Made by a program: the position numbers and the translations under genes
From: Verrucomicrobiales bacterium
GTDB lineage: Bacteria; Verrucomicrobiota; Verrucomicrobiia; Verrucomicrobiales; DEV007
Direction: 5' to 3'
Length of the DNA stretch: 6,820 nucleotides
Assembly (NCBI GenBank): GCA_017991025.1
Contig: JAGNMT010000204.1
Span: forward strand, 1 to 6,820
Notes under the pieces: generated by a model
The model's input: the letters and a program-made list of their open reading frames with translations, nothing else
Databases searched by the model: none
What the model was told of the DNA's origin: nothing
Shown here: positions 1 to 6,820 of the stretch, one piece after another
Position numbering within the stretch: position 1 is the stretch's first letter
Layout of the letters: each line of letters begins with the position of its first letter

Positions 1-69
1 GAGTAGGCATGGCCGGATTTCAGTACGGTTGCTTTCGGCGGGTTAACGACGATTGATTGAACGATTTTT
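1..69 (+). other. Leader upstream of moxR; no gene identified
   Basis: This stretch is too short to assign. On the + strand the three frames close at 4-6 (TAG), 44-46 (TAA) and 54-56 (TGA), so the tail of an upstream gene could end at any of them. The frame ending at 54-56 has an internal ATG at 9 and would give only 15 residues from it. I see no convincing -35/-10 pair, operator or terminator hairpin. If an upstream co-directional gene ends at 54-56, its spacing to moxR (13 bases) would match the spacing inside this operon, which would make moxR an internal rather than a first gene. Confidence 0.4.
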
Positions 70-1074
70 ATGAGAAGCAGCAAAGAACTCGAACAGGATC
101 TTGAGCGATTCAGAGACAGATTTTACGCCCTGAAGGGCGAAATTCAGAAGGCAATCGTTGGATACGATGAATTGCTGACCGACACTCTTGTAGCCGTTTT
201 CGCCCGCGGGCATATCCTCCTCGAAGGTGTCCCCGGTCTGGGAAAGACTTTTCTAGTGCAAACGCTCTCGCAAGTTCTCGGGTTGACGCCCGGCAGGATC
301 CAGTGCACGCCCGATCTGATGCCTGCGGATATTCTGGGGACGCACATCGTGAATGAAAACGAAGAAGGACGACGGGTCATGCATTTTGAAAAGGGTCCCG
401 TCTTTGCCAATCTGGTCCTCGTTGATGAGGTGAACCGGGCGACACCGAAGACGCAGGCGGCCCTGCTCGAGGTGATGCAGGAAGGCGGTGTCACGGCCGG
501 AGGGGAGACCATGCCTCTGCCGAAGCCCTTTTTTGTCATGGCGACCCAGAACCCCATGGAAATGGAAGGTACCTATCCCTTGCCCGAGGCCCAGGCTGAC
601 CGGTTTTTGTTCAAACTTCGTGTGCCCTTTCCGGATCGCGCCACCCTTGTAGAGATCTCCCGCCGGACCTCATCTTTTGATATGCCGCAGCTTTCCCGCA
701 TCCTTGACGGGGAGGAATTGACGGGTTTTCAAAAAGTCGTCTCCGAGGTTCCGGTCGCGGATCACGTCAACGAGTATGCCGCTCGAATCGTGCTGGCAAC
801 CCACCCCGGGGACGAAGGACAGACTCCGAGCGTGGCCCGCTACGTCAGTTACGGAGCGAGTCCCAGAGGGATGCAGGCGCTCATTCGCGGCGCGCGCATT
901 CATTGTGCGCTCGAGGGGCGAACGGCGGTGTCGATCGAGGATGTGAAGCGAGTGGCTCTTCCGTCGCTGCGTCATCGGGTGATTCTAAACTTCCAGGGTG
1001 AAGCCGAGTCGCGTGATGTCGATCTGTTGGTTCAGGAAGTCATCGACAGCATTTCAACTGCAGTTCCTGTTTGA
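70..1074 (+). CDS. moxR: MoxR-family AAA+ ATPase
   Basis: This encodes a 334-residue cytoplasmic AAA+ ATPase of the MoxR family, a normal length for the family. Visible motifs are Walker A GVPGLGKT (residues 53-60, K59/T60), the MoxR-typical stretch CTPDLMPADILG (79-90), Walker B LVLVDE (115-120, D119/E120) followed by VNR, and sensor 1 ATQNP (158-162, N161). Also present are the arginine-finger region LPEAQADRF (171-179, R178) and sensor 2 GASPRG (262-267, R266) in the C-terminal lid. All nucleotide-binding and hydrolysis residues look intact. Family members form ring oligomers and are thought to remodel or activate VWA-domain partners; the DUF58 and BatA-type genes downstream are the expected partners. 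The ATG at 70 is chosen because it gives the usual N-terminal helix before the core, but it has no clear Shine-Dalgarno sequence and is preceded by a run of five T. The next gene begins 21 bases after its stop, so co-transcription is likely. The substrate is not known from sequence. Confidence 0.96.
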   Translation: MRSSKELEQDLERFRDRFYALKGEIQKAIVGYDELLTDTLVAVFARGHILLEGVPGLGKTFLVQTLSQVLGLTPGRIQCTPDLMPADILGTHIVNENEEGRRVMHFEKGPVFANLVLVDEVNRATPKTQAALLEVMQEGGVTAGGETMPLPKPFFVMATQNPMEMEGTYPLPEAQADRFLFKLRVPFPDRATLVEISRRTSSFDMPQLSRILDGEELTGFQKVVSEVPVADHVNEYAARIVLATHPGDEGQTPSVARYVSYGASPRGMQALIRGARIHCALEGRTAVSIEDVKRVALPSLRHRVILNFQGEAESRDVDLLVQEVIDSISTAVPV

Positions 1075-1095
1075 TCCTGATCCGGTTCATCTGCA

Positions 1096-4000
1096 ATGGA
1101 AAGAGACGGGGTGAATCTGTTGAAAGCAATGACGCGGGGCTGCCTGTGTCTTTGTTTGACGTTCGCCGGTGTCTTCCATGCCCAGGAGTTGACTGAGGAA
1201 CAGTTTCTTGAGAGCTCTCTCCGGGACCGGACCGCTCTGCACTATGATCCTTTGCTCGATGCACCTCTCGACTCACTGGTAAAACTCTACCGGGGTGCCG
1301 GGCGCGTCGATGAAGTGATCGGGCTCTACAAAAGCCACATTGAGCAGTATCCCGACGATGCCGGCGCGAAGACGGTCCTGATCAGGCTACTGCGCAAGGT
1401 GGACCGGGGCGGGGCTGACGAACTTATCGCTTCGTCGGTGCCGCTCCATCCGGATTTTGCTCCGCTCCAGTATGTCTATTTCCGCTTTCTCGAAGAAAGA
1501 GGAGATGCCCGGGCCCCGGAGGTGCTCTCGCGGGCCATTGATCTGGAGGCGAACCCAGCCCGGCGCAATGAGTGGCTCGAACAGCTCCTGCAACTCTCCG
1601 AAGGCGATGCGACAAGAGATCTGGCGAATGCGCAATTCGACAAGCTCCTCGCGGTGGAGAATCAGTCCCATGAGAACTTGCTCGGTCTGGCCCGGCTCAT
1701 GCAGCGATATCAATTCTGGAATCCCAGTATTGTCGCCTTGGGGAAAGCGAGGGCGACTCAGCCGGCTCCGGCTCCGGAGGCGCTGGTCGAAGTCGATCTG
1801 ATGCTCGCCAATGCACAGGCACAACTGGGAAACCGCACCGAGGCTGGAAAACTGCTCGATGCCCTACTGACCCGCCTTGCCCCTGACCATTGGAGGCGCC
1901 GCGAGATCATGAGCCTTCGTGTGAGTGTCCTTGCCACGGAGGAAGAGCGGTTTGCGATGCTGAACTCACTGAAGGAGGCCTACCGGAAGAATCCCTTGAG
2001 TGAGGCCGCTGCTCTCGATTACGCTGAGTTGCTCATCGCCAGTGAAAAGCGGGCTGAGGCGATAGCTCTTATCCTCGCGGCTTCAGCAGTTCTGCCGCAG
2101 TCGAGCTTGATCGAGGCCAGAGCGCTCGAGCTACTGGAAAGCGCACCCGATCCGAAAGTTTATTCTCAATTTCTCGTGCAACGGCTGGAAAGAGAACCGG
2201 CCCGGATCGATTTGCGTTTTCGTCTTGTGAAATCCCTCTATGCACAAGGCCAGGACGCGGCTGCAGAGCAGGACTTTAAGGCGGTAGTGGCAGGGTTACT
2301 TCCGGACGAGGTTTCTGGTCGCATCCTCGAATTGCAACGATATCTCCGCACTATTGACCGGATAGACGCGGCGGCCCCTTATCTGGAAAATTATCTTCGG
2401 AATCACCCGAGCCAGCTCGATGTCGCACGTGAACTTGTCGAGATCTACTTCAGTTCCAATTCACGCGAGGCGATAGATGCTCTTGTAAGGCTTCTCAGCC
2501 CGGGGAATGCCGAAGTCGCCGACGTGCTGGATTTTTCCGAGTTTCTGGTGCGCGCGGAATTTTTCAACTCGGCCCGTCTCGTACTGAACGCAAAGCTCGC
2601 CGTCGAACCCAGGCAGTTTGAACTTGGGTTGCTCCTGATTGAGGTGCTCGGGAAGATGGGGGACTCCGCTGAAGTCGAAAAACAGACAAATATCGTTCGG
2701 GAAATGACCGACACCACCGCTCGCTACGCTCAATGGCTGAGTAAATCGGTCGAGGCGCATCGGTTGCTGGAGACTCTTCCCGGATTTTTTGACGCCGAGC
2801 AGAACCGTTTCCGTTTTGCTGAAGGAGATTGGCCTGAAGACAAAGTCGAGAAGTTTCTTATTCTATGTGAAACCGGAAAGCAGCAACTGCTAACCGACCG
2901 CGTCTCGCGTGCGATTCGGGATCAACTGGCGCAGGTCGGCCTTGAGGCGCAGTTGCGCATGCGCTTGAGAAATCTCCTCGTCGCCGTCCTCGAGAACAGG
3001 CCCGAAGCGACCGGTGAGGTGGAAGAGCAACTCAAACTACTGGCGACCGAGGATCCGACAAACCAACTCGAATATGATCTGCGCCGTGCGCTGGTCTATC
3101 ATCGCAGCCAGCGGACTGATCTGGCACAGCAACTCGTCTCGGGAATCGATTTGACCGAGATCACTTCAACACCGCTCCTCAGGGAAGCGGTCGACATCCT
3201 TATCGAGTACGGTTTCCTCAAGGAAGCCGACTCGGCCCTCGGGGCGATCAATCGCCTTGAACCCCGCGACCTTTTGAGCTGGGAAAGGCGACTCCTCGTG
3301 CTCGTTACCCTGAGGCAGGAGACAACGTTTCGCTCAGTTATTCGCGCGCTTCGGAGCGGGGATGCCGGGATCACATTACGTGAACTCTCACGCCTCTCCC
3401 TCGACGAGCATCTGAGCAGTTCCTACTGGCGATCGATCTCAGCACTGATGACCTCGGGCGAGAGTGAATTGGAGGCAATCCTTCCCTTGCTGGCCTCCGC
3501 TGAACGCGAGGAACTCACAAGCCGTTCCCGGCTCTGGACGGAATGGACGAGAGCCCTTGTCCTGACCAGGCTCGGCCGGGCCGACGAGGCCAAAGAAGCC
3601 ATTAATCGATTCAGCGACCATGCAAAATCACAGTCAATCACTTCATTGAACTTTCCGGATGGCCTTGTCCTGTCCGTCGATTCGGCGTCGGATTTCCTCT
3701 CGCCTCATGCCATCGGCGGAGGGGAGAAGACGATCGCCACCGCCGATTTTCTGTTGAGCGAACCGACCCTTCGCTGGGCATTTGAGATTCAAGACGCCGG
3801 CAGGATTCTCTCATTTGGCCGTGCCGGGAAATTCATTGTCGTTTTTGACGATCAGGGGACGGTCCATGCGCTTGATGCGGTGACCGGCAAACTTATCTGG
3901 AGTAAATCTTTCAACGAAGCAGGGTGGAACGAACATCGGCGGCGACCTGCGGCCTTCGAAGACGTCGCCGTCCCCGCTTATCTCAGTCGTCCAATGCTTG

Positions 4001-5277
4001 AGGCAGAACTGACGGGAAAAGCCCCGCGATCATTCTCCCTGTCCGGGGACCGGTTCTTTCTAGTTCGCGATGGAGAATTCTGTGCGTTTGCCGTATCGGA
4101 CGGATCCTTGATTTGGAAAGCGCCCCTGCCTCTTCAGGAGGAATCGGGCAAGGGTATGCGCAAGTCCGGTGGCAGAGCCGGGGTAAGTTTTGCCGTGGAG
4201 GGCGAGATAGCGGTCGTTTTTGATCCACTGACCCAGTCCCTCTCCTGTTTTGAGATCATCAACGGCAAGTTGCTCTGGCAACTTTCAATCGGGGAGGTGC
4301 CTGAAGGTTTCGACGAGGGAATCTATTCACTTAACTCGGGGCTGACCCTGAAAGACGGCCACGTCTTTGTCTATGGGAAGGACGCCACCATCATCGATGC
4401 CGGAAGCGGAAAGGTGGTTTGGCGTTTCACCGGAAATGATCCGGTCATTTTCCCTGTGGTTCTCAGGGAGGAGCGAAAAGAACTTCCTGAAAAGGTGGCT
4501 GAACCGGCGGCGACGATCAAGCCGGAGGGTCAGGTCATCAAGAACGCACCCGCGCTGTTTGATTTTCAGGCGAAATTCGATGCCGGGTTTCTCAATCCGT
4601 CCGGGTTTCTCGGGGCACCGTCGTCACTGGTCGGGCCTGGAGTGTTCTGGGCAAAGTCACGCATGGGAAGGGATGAGGCAAGTTTTGCCGAGATCTCCGA
4701 AGGTTACCTGCTCCTGATGCAGGGAGATAAAATTCGTCGTATTTCTGTCCGTCTTCCCGTTGCCTCGAGGGAACTCCCGGCCGGGGGCTCGTTCCTCGGT
4801 GAATCCGGGAACCATGCATGGTTTCTGGACGGGCCGTTTCTTTATCATGTCGATTTCCTCAGTGAACGTTCTTCGCGTCTCGCGCTCGGTGATTTAGGAA
4901 ATCCCTCCACCTATCGTGCAACACTTACGGGCAGTCAACTTCTCGTGCGGGGGAGTCGAGGCATGAAACTGATCAATGCTCGCACTGCTCAGGTCATCGG
5001 ACAGGGAGCCCTGCCCCCTGCGCTGACGGAATATCTGAAACAATCGGAGAAAGCCGAAACGGAACCTGCGGCGGAGAAGCCGGTCTGGCAGGGGAGGATC
5101 TATCACGACGGCCCGGGGCAGCCCGGGTACTGCCTGCCGGTGACCGATCTCATCTCTGACGGTCAATACATCAGCGTGTTCGGACACACGTCTCTGGTCT
5201 GTCTCGAGTCAACGGCGTCTGCGGCGGCACCATTAACCTCACCGATCGTCCCCCTGCCGGTTCCGGCACCGAAGTGA
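1096..5277 (+). CDS. Large exported TPR-like / PQQ-type beta-propeller protein
   Basis: This 1393-residue protein is not a named gene I recognise. Residues 1-30 look like a Sec signal peptide: basic residues (K10, R14), a hydrophobic core GCLCLCLTFAGVF (15-27), and a likely cut after A29; F at -3 is not ideal. Residues about 45-850 are almost all amphipathic helical repeats. The clearest TPR-like units are at 58-88, 301-335, 373-403 and 812-842. Residues about 890-1380 form a PQQ/BamB-type propeller: blade-end motifs ALDAVTGKLIW (925-935), FAVSDGSLIW (998-1007), CFEIINGKLLW (1051-1061) and IIDAGSGKVVW (1099-1109), then more degenerate blades near 1289-1302 and 1353-1372. Two Glu/Lys/Pro/Ala-rich insertions (about 1124-1152 and 1314-1330) interrupt the propeller, and the tail is proline-rich. 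No transmembrane helix or lipobox is evident after the signal peptide. It probably acts outside the cytoplasm as a scaffold or binding protein. Propeller repeats of this kind usually do not bind PQQ, and I see nothing that shows enzyme activity. The start could also be GTG 1111. Confidence 0.9.
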   Translation: MERDGVNLLKAMTRGCLCLCLTFAGVFHAQELTEEQFLESSLRDRTALHYDPLLDAPLDSLVKLYRGAGRVDEVIGLYKSHIEQYPDDAGAKTVLIRLLRKVDRGGADELIASSVPLHPDFAPLQYVYFRFLEERGDARAPEVLSRAIDLEANPARRNEWLEQLLQLSEGDATRDLANAQFDKLLAVENQSHENLLGLARLMQRYQFWNPSIVALGKARATQPAPAPEALVEVDLMLANAQAQLGNRTEAGKLLDALLTRLAPDHWRRREIMSLRVSVLATEEERFAMLNSLKEAYRKNPLSEAAALDYAELLIASEKRAEAIALILAASAVLPQSSLIEARALELLESAPDPKVYSQFLVQRLEREPARIDLRFRLVKSLYAQGQDAAAEQDFKAVVAGLLPDEVSGRILELQRYLRTIDRIDAAAPYLENYLRNHPSQLDVARELVEIYFSSNSREAIDALVRLLSPGNAEVADVLDFSEFLVRAEFFNSARLVLNAKLAVEPRQFELGLLLIEVLGKMGDSAEVEKQTNIVREMTDTTARYAQWLSKSVEAHRLLETLPGFFDAEQNRFRFAEGDWPEDKVEKFLILCETGKQQLLTDRVSRAIRDQLAQVGLEAQLRMRLRNLLVAVLENRPEATGEVEEQLKLLATEDPTNQLEYDLRRALVYHRSQRTDLAQQLVSGIDLTEITSTPLLREAVDILIEYGFLKEADSALGAINRLEPRDLLSWERRLLVLVTLRQETTFRSVIRALRSGDAGITLRELSRLSLDEHLSSSYWRSISALMTSGESELEAILPLLASAEREELTSRSRLWTEWTRALVLTRLGRADEAKEAINRFSDHAKSQSITSLNFPDGLVLSVDSASDFLSPHAIGGGEKTIATADFLLSEPTLRWAFEIQDAGRILSFGRAGKFIVVFDDQGTVHALDAVTGKLIWSKSFNEAGWNEHRRRPAAFEDVAVPAYLSRPMLEAELTGKAPRSFSLSGDRFFLVRDGEFCAFAVSDGSLIWKAPLPLQEESGKGMRKSGGRAGVSFAVEGEIAVVFDPLTQSLSCFEIINGKLLWQLSIGEVPEGFDEGIYSLNSGLTLKDGHVFVYGKDATIIDAGSGKVVWRFTGNDPVIFPVVLREERKELPEKVAEPAATIKPEGQVIKNAPALFDFQAKFDAGFLNPSGFLGAPSSLVGPGVFWAKSRMGRDEASFAEISEGYLLLMQGDKIRRISVRLPVASRELPAGGSFLGESGNHAWFLDGPFLYHVDFLSERSSRLALGDLGNPSTYRATLTGSQLLVRGSRGMKLINARTAQVIGQGALPPALTEYLKQSEKAETEPAAEKPVWQGRIYHDGPGQPGYCLPVTDLISDGQYISVFGHTSLVCLESTASAAAPLTSPIVPLPVPAPK
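1098..1105 (+). promoter_or_regulatory. Candidate Shine-Dalgarno favouring the GTG start at 1111
   Basis: The sequence GGAAAGAG lies five bases before an in-frame GTG at 1111. The upstream ATG at 1096 overlaps this motif and has no purine-rich site of its own. A start at 1111 would remove five residues, including the acidic E2 and D4, and give a more conventional signal-peptide n-region with K and R. Further in-frame alternatives are TTG 1120 and ATG 1129. This is the only good Shine-Dalgarno match in the window, which makes it plausible but not proven. Confidence 0.45.
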
Positions 5278-5290
5278 TATACCCTTTTTT

Positions 5291-6211
5291 ATGTCGCCAC
5301 CGCCTTCACCCACCTCCCGGGAGGAACTCTTTGACGCCGAATTTCTCGATCGTCTCAGGGCGCTTTTTCTGCGCTTAAGAAAACGGAAGCAACTCCGGAA
5401 AAGGGGGATGCAGTCGACACAGGCGACAGGGTTCACCCGTGAATTCAAGGGCTTTCGTCACTACACACCCAAAGATGATTTTCGCTCGATCGACTGGCGA
5501 CTGTATGCGCGCCTTGACCGCTTGTTCATTCGGCTTTACGAGGAGGTTCAGGAATTCCACGTCCACATCGTAGTCGATACGAGTGGCTCTATGATGGATC
5601 CGTTTCCAGAGAAGCGCCTCACCAGTTTGAAACTGGCGGTGGCGCTGGGTTACATGGGACTCGTCGGCCACCACCGGGTCAGTCTTTATTCGATTGGGGA
5701 TCATCTCACCGACCCTCCGCCGCCGATGAAAGGGCAGGGGAGTTTTCAGAGAGTCCTCGATTTCGCCAAAGAGCTCAAGTACGGGGGACTCACCGACCTG
5801 AAGCGGTGTTTTCAGGATTTCCAACCGGGGAAAAGGCGCTATGGGATTATCTTTGTGATTTCGGACCTCTACGGCCGCGATATTAATGAGGCCCGGGAGG
5901 CGATCCGGCATGCGAGCGCCTGGCCCGGGGAGGTGCATTTCATTCAGGTCTTCCATCCCTGGGAGGAGAAGCCTGATGTGGACGGTGAAATCGAGTTATT
6001 CGATGTGGAGACTCAGGAGCACCGGCGGATCTGGTTCACGGCAAGGGACCGGGAACGATACGAGGCGACCTTTCAAGCCTTCCTCACCGACGTTGAATCC
6101 ACCTGTCAATCCCGTCAGATCGATTATCAGCGATGGCGGACAGACTATCCCTTTGACGAACTATTTCTCGACCTCCTCTCGCGCGGATCCGCCCTCGCGG
6201 GGAGCAGTTAG
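5291..6211 (+). CDS. DUF58 family protein with VWA-like domain
   Basis: This 306-residue protein matches the DUF58 family, which is usually encoded beside moxR. The family signature runs from about residue 49 to 101: REFKGFRHYTPKDDFRSIDW (50-69), then ARLDRL and YEEVQEF, leading into VVDTSGSM (94-101). The metal-ion-dependent adhesion site (MIDAS) of the VWA-like fold looks complete: D96, S98 and S100 in DxSxS, T168-D169 in the GGLTDL loop, and D192 in VISDL. No transmembrane segment is visible, so this is the short soluble form, in contrast to longer DUF58 proteins with two N-terminal helices. The N-terminus is proline/serine-rich, then strongly basic (residues 28-38). The likely role is as a MoxR partner or substrate in the cytoplasm; its molecular activity is not established for the family. 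The ATG at 5291 lies 13 bases after the preceding stop, directly after six T and without a Shine-Dalgarno sequence. It is followed 15 bases later by the batA-like gene. Confidence 0.93.
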   Translation: MSPPPSPTSREELFDAEFLDRLRALFLRLRKRKQLRKRGMQSTQATGFTREFKGFRHYTPKDDFRSIDWRLYARLDRLFIRLYEEVQEFHVHIVVDTSGSMMDPFPEKRLTSLKLAVALGYMGLVGHHRVSLYSIGDHLTDPPPPMKGQGSFQRVLDFAKELKYGGLTDLKRCFQDFQPGKRRYGIIFVISDLYGRDINEAREAIRHASAWPGEVHFIQVFHPWEEKPDVDGEIELFDVETQEHRRIWFTARDRERYEATFQAFLTDVESTCQSRQIDYQRWRTDYPFDELFLDLLSRGSALAGSS

Positions 6212-6218
6212 CGGATCC
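6185..6218 (+). repeat. Perfect 8-bp inverted repeat across the DUF58 stop codon
   Basis: GGATCCGC at 6185-6192 is the exact reverse complement of GCGGATCC at 6211-6218, leaving an 18-base loop that contains the DUF58 stop codon (6209-6211). The right arm ends eight bases before the ATG of the batA-like gene, so a folded RNA could hinder ribosome access there, and ribosomes finishing DUF58 would melt it. No T-run follows, so it does not look like an intrinsic terminator. The arms contain GGATCC, which is itself palindromic, so chance occurrence is quite possible. Confidence 0.4.
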
Positions 6219-6226
6219 CGATTCCG

Positions 6227-6820
6227 ATGCAATTCCTCAATCCAGGCTCTTTATGGCTGTTGCTGCTCGGGATCATCCCCCTGATGCTCTACCTGTTCCG
6301 TCGTCGTTCGAAGAAGGTGAAGGTTTCCACCCTCGTCTTTTTCAAAACACTCGCGCAGGAGCATCAGGAGTCCGCCTGGCTGAGGCGTTTGAAAAAATGG
6401 ATTTCCTTTGTCCTCACAGTTCTGATGCTGGTCTTTGCGGTATTTGTTCTCTCCCGTCTCATCGTGAAGCAGGACGATGCCGATCAATACCGCACCGTCG
6501 TCATTCTACTGGATCGCTCGGCGTCGATGGAGGTAAAAGACGGGTCGGGAGAAACGAGAATGGCGGCGGCAAAACGGCTCCTTAGAGAGCGTCTCAAGAA
6601 GGTTCCTGAGGCCGTAGGCGTTGCCCTGATTGCCTACGACGTGCGTCCTGAAGTCATCCAGCCGCGGACTCTGAAACGTCGGGAATTGCTCTCGCGGCTT
6701 GAAGGGGTGGAAACGCGCCCTATCGCGGAAAGAAGTGATGTCGCCCTTGAGTCGGCCCGCATGCTAGCGGGTCTCGAGCCACCGTCGGCTGTCTGGCATT
6801 TAAGCGATCACCTCCTCACT
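6227..6820 (+). CDS. batA: BatA-type membrane VWA protein (5' part, truncated by window edge)
   Basis: The open frame from ATG 6227 runs 198 codons to the window end without a stop. The N-terminus MQFLNPGSLW, a first hydrophobic helix (about 8-23), then RRR, is the classic BatA/aerotolerance-regulator N-terminal domain. A second membrane helix spans about 58-80. A VWA domain begins with VVILLDRSASM (91-101): MIDAS D96, S98 and S100 are present, S170-D171 sits where the conserved T-D loop normally lies, and D194 in HLSDH fits the third metal site. The VWA domain should be held next to the inner membrane, with the side depending on topology. Bat proteins are named from Bacteroides aerotolerance operons, but the biochemical role is unsettled, and the symbol here reflects domain type only. 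The gene starts 15 bases after DUF58, with no strong Shine-Dalgarno (only GCGGAT at a poor distance) and behind a small inverted repeat. The C-terminal portion, and whether it carries extra domains, cannot be seen. Confidence 0.9.
   Translation, partial: MQFLNPGSLWLLLLGIIPLMLYLFRRRSKKVKVSTLVFFKTLAQEHQESAWLRRLKKWISFVLTVLMLVFAVFVLSRLIVKQDDADQYRTVVILLDRSASMEVKDGSGETRMAAAKRLLRERLKKVPEAVGVALIAYDVRPEVIQPRTLKRRELLSRLEGVETRPIAERSDVALESARMLAGLEPPSAVWHLSDHLLT

Noticed and set aside
1..56. C-terminal tail of an upstream gene ending at TGA 54-56
   Set aside because: It is possible, but two other + frames also enter from the left edge, and the 18 visible codons match nothing I can recognise. It is recorded only as an unassigned leader.
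144..557. 137-codon open frame on the minus strand inside moxR
   Set aside because: It is antisense to the Walker A, Walker B and sensor 1 coding region of moxR. The Ser/Thr/Arg-rich translation has no domain character.
1075..1095. Possible terminator or promoter between moxR and the large gene
   Set aside because: The 21-base gap has no inverted repeat with a T-run and no room for a promoter; it looks like an ordinary intercistronic spacer.
1457..1801. 114-codon + strand frame within the TPR region
   Set aside because: It is out of frame within the continuous 1393-codon gene. Its Ser/Arg-rich translation is typical of an off-frame shadow.
3841..4429. PQQ-dependent dehydrogenase activity
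   Set aside because: The blade motifs fit the PQQ-like repeat fold, but that fold is widespread in non-enzymatic BamB-like proteins. I can identify no catalytic Asp/Glu or cofactor-binding disulfide, so only the fold is claimed.
5375..5956. 193-codon open frame on the minus strand
   Set aside because: It lies entirely antisense to the well-supported DUF58 gene. Its translation shows no recognisable motif, and it is expected from codon bias in the real frame.
5886..6284. 132-codon + strand frame spanning the DUF58/batA junction
   Set aside because: It overlaps two well-supported genes in another frame and translates to an Arg/Ser/Pro-rich string without motifs.
6253..6585. 110-codon + strand frame overlapping the start of the batA-type gene
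   Set aside because: The overlapping frame from 6227 gives the BatA N-terminal helices and the VWA DxSxS motif. This alternative frame gives a composition with no features.

Overview
The window holds one co-directional block on the + strand that reads as a bacterial MoxR/Bat-type operon. In order it contains a MoxR-family AAA+ ATPase, a very large predicted exported protein with TPR-like helical repeats followed by a PQQ-type (BamB-like) beta-propeller, a DUF58 protein with an intact von Willebrand A (VWA) metal site, and the first 198 codons of a BatA-type membrane-anchored VWA protein cut by the right edge. Gaps between genes are 21, 13 and 15 bases. No tRNA, rRNA, CRISPR array, insertion sequence or integrase was seen.

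Organism: base composition looks moderately GC-rich, and start sites mostly lack a Shine-Dalgarno sequence. The moxR-DUF58-batA order combined with a secreted TPR/PQQ-propeller protein is what I would expect from the Planctomycetota/Verrucomicrobiota/Lentisphaerota group, with Verrucomicrobiota my first guess. This is inference from gene content and style. No marker gene is present to confirm it.

Layout: 1-69 is a short leader with no identifiable gene or promoter. 70-1074 is moxR. 1096-5277 is the TPR/propeller giant (1393 residues, about 61% of the window). 5291-6211 is the DUF58 gene. 6185-6218 is a perfect 8-bp inverted repeat across the DUF58 stop codon. 6227-6820 is the 5' part of the batA-like gene, which continues past the window.

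How they may work together: MoxR ATPases are generally thought to act as chaperones that load metal or remodel partner VWA proteins. Here the ATPase is cytoplasmic, the DUF58 protein looks soluble and cytoplasmic, and the BatA-like protein should sit in the inner membrane. The exported TPR/propeller protein would be the extracytoplasmic partner. It is the least explained part and the best candidate for something undescribed.
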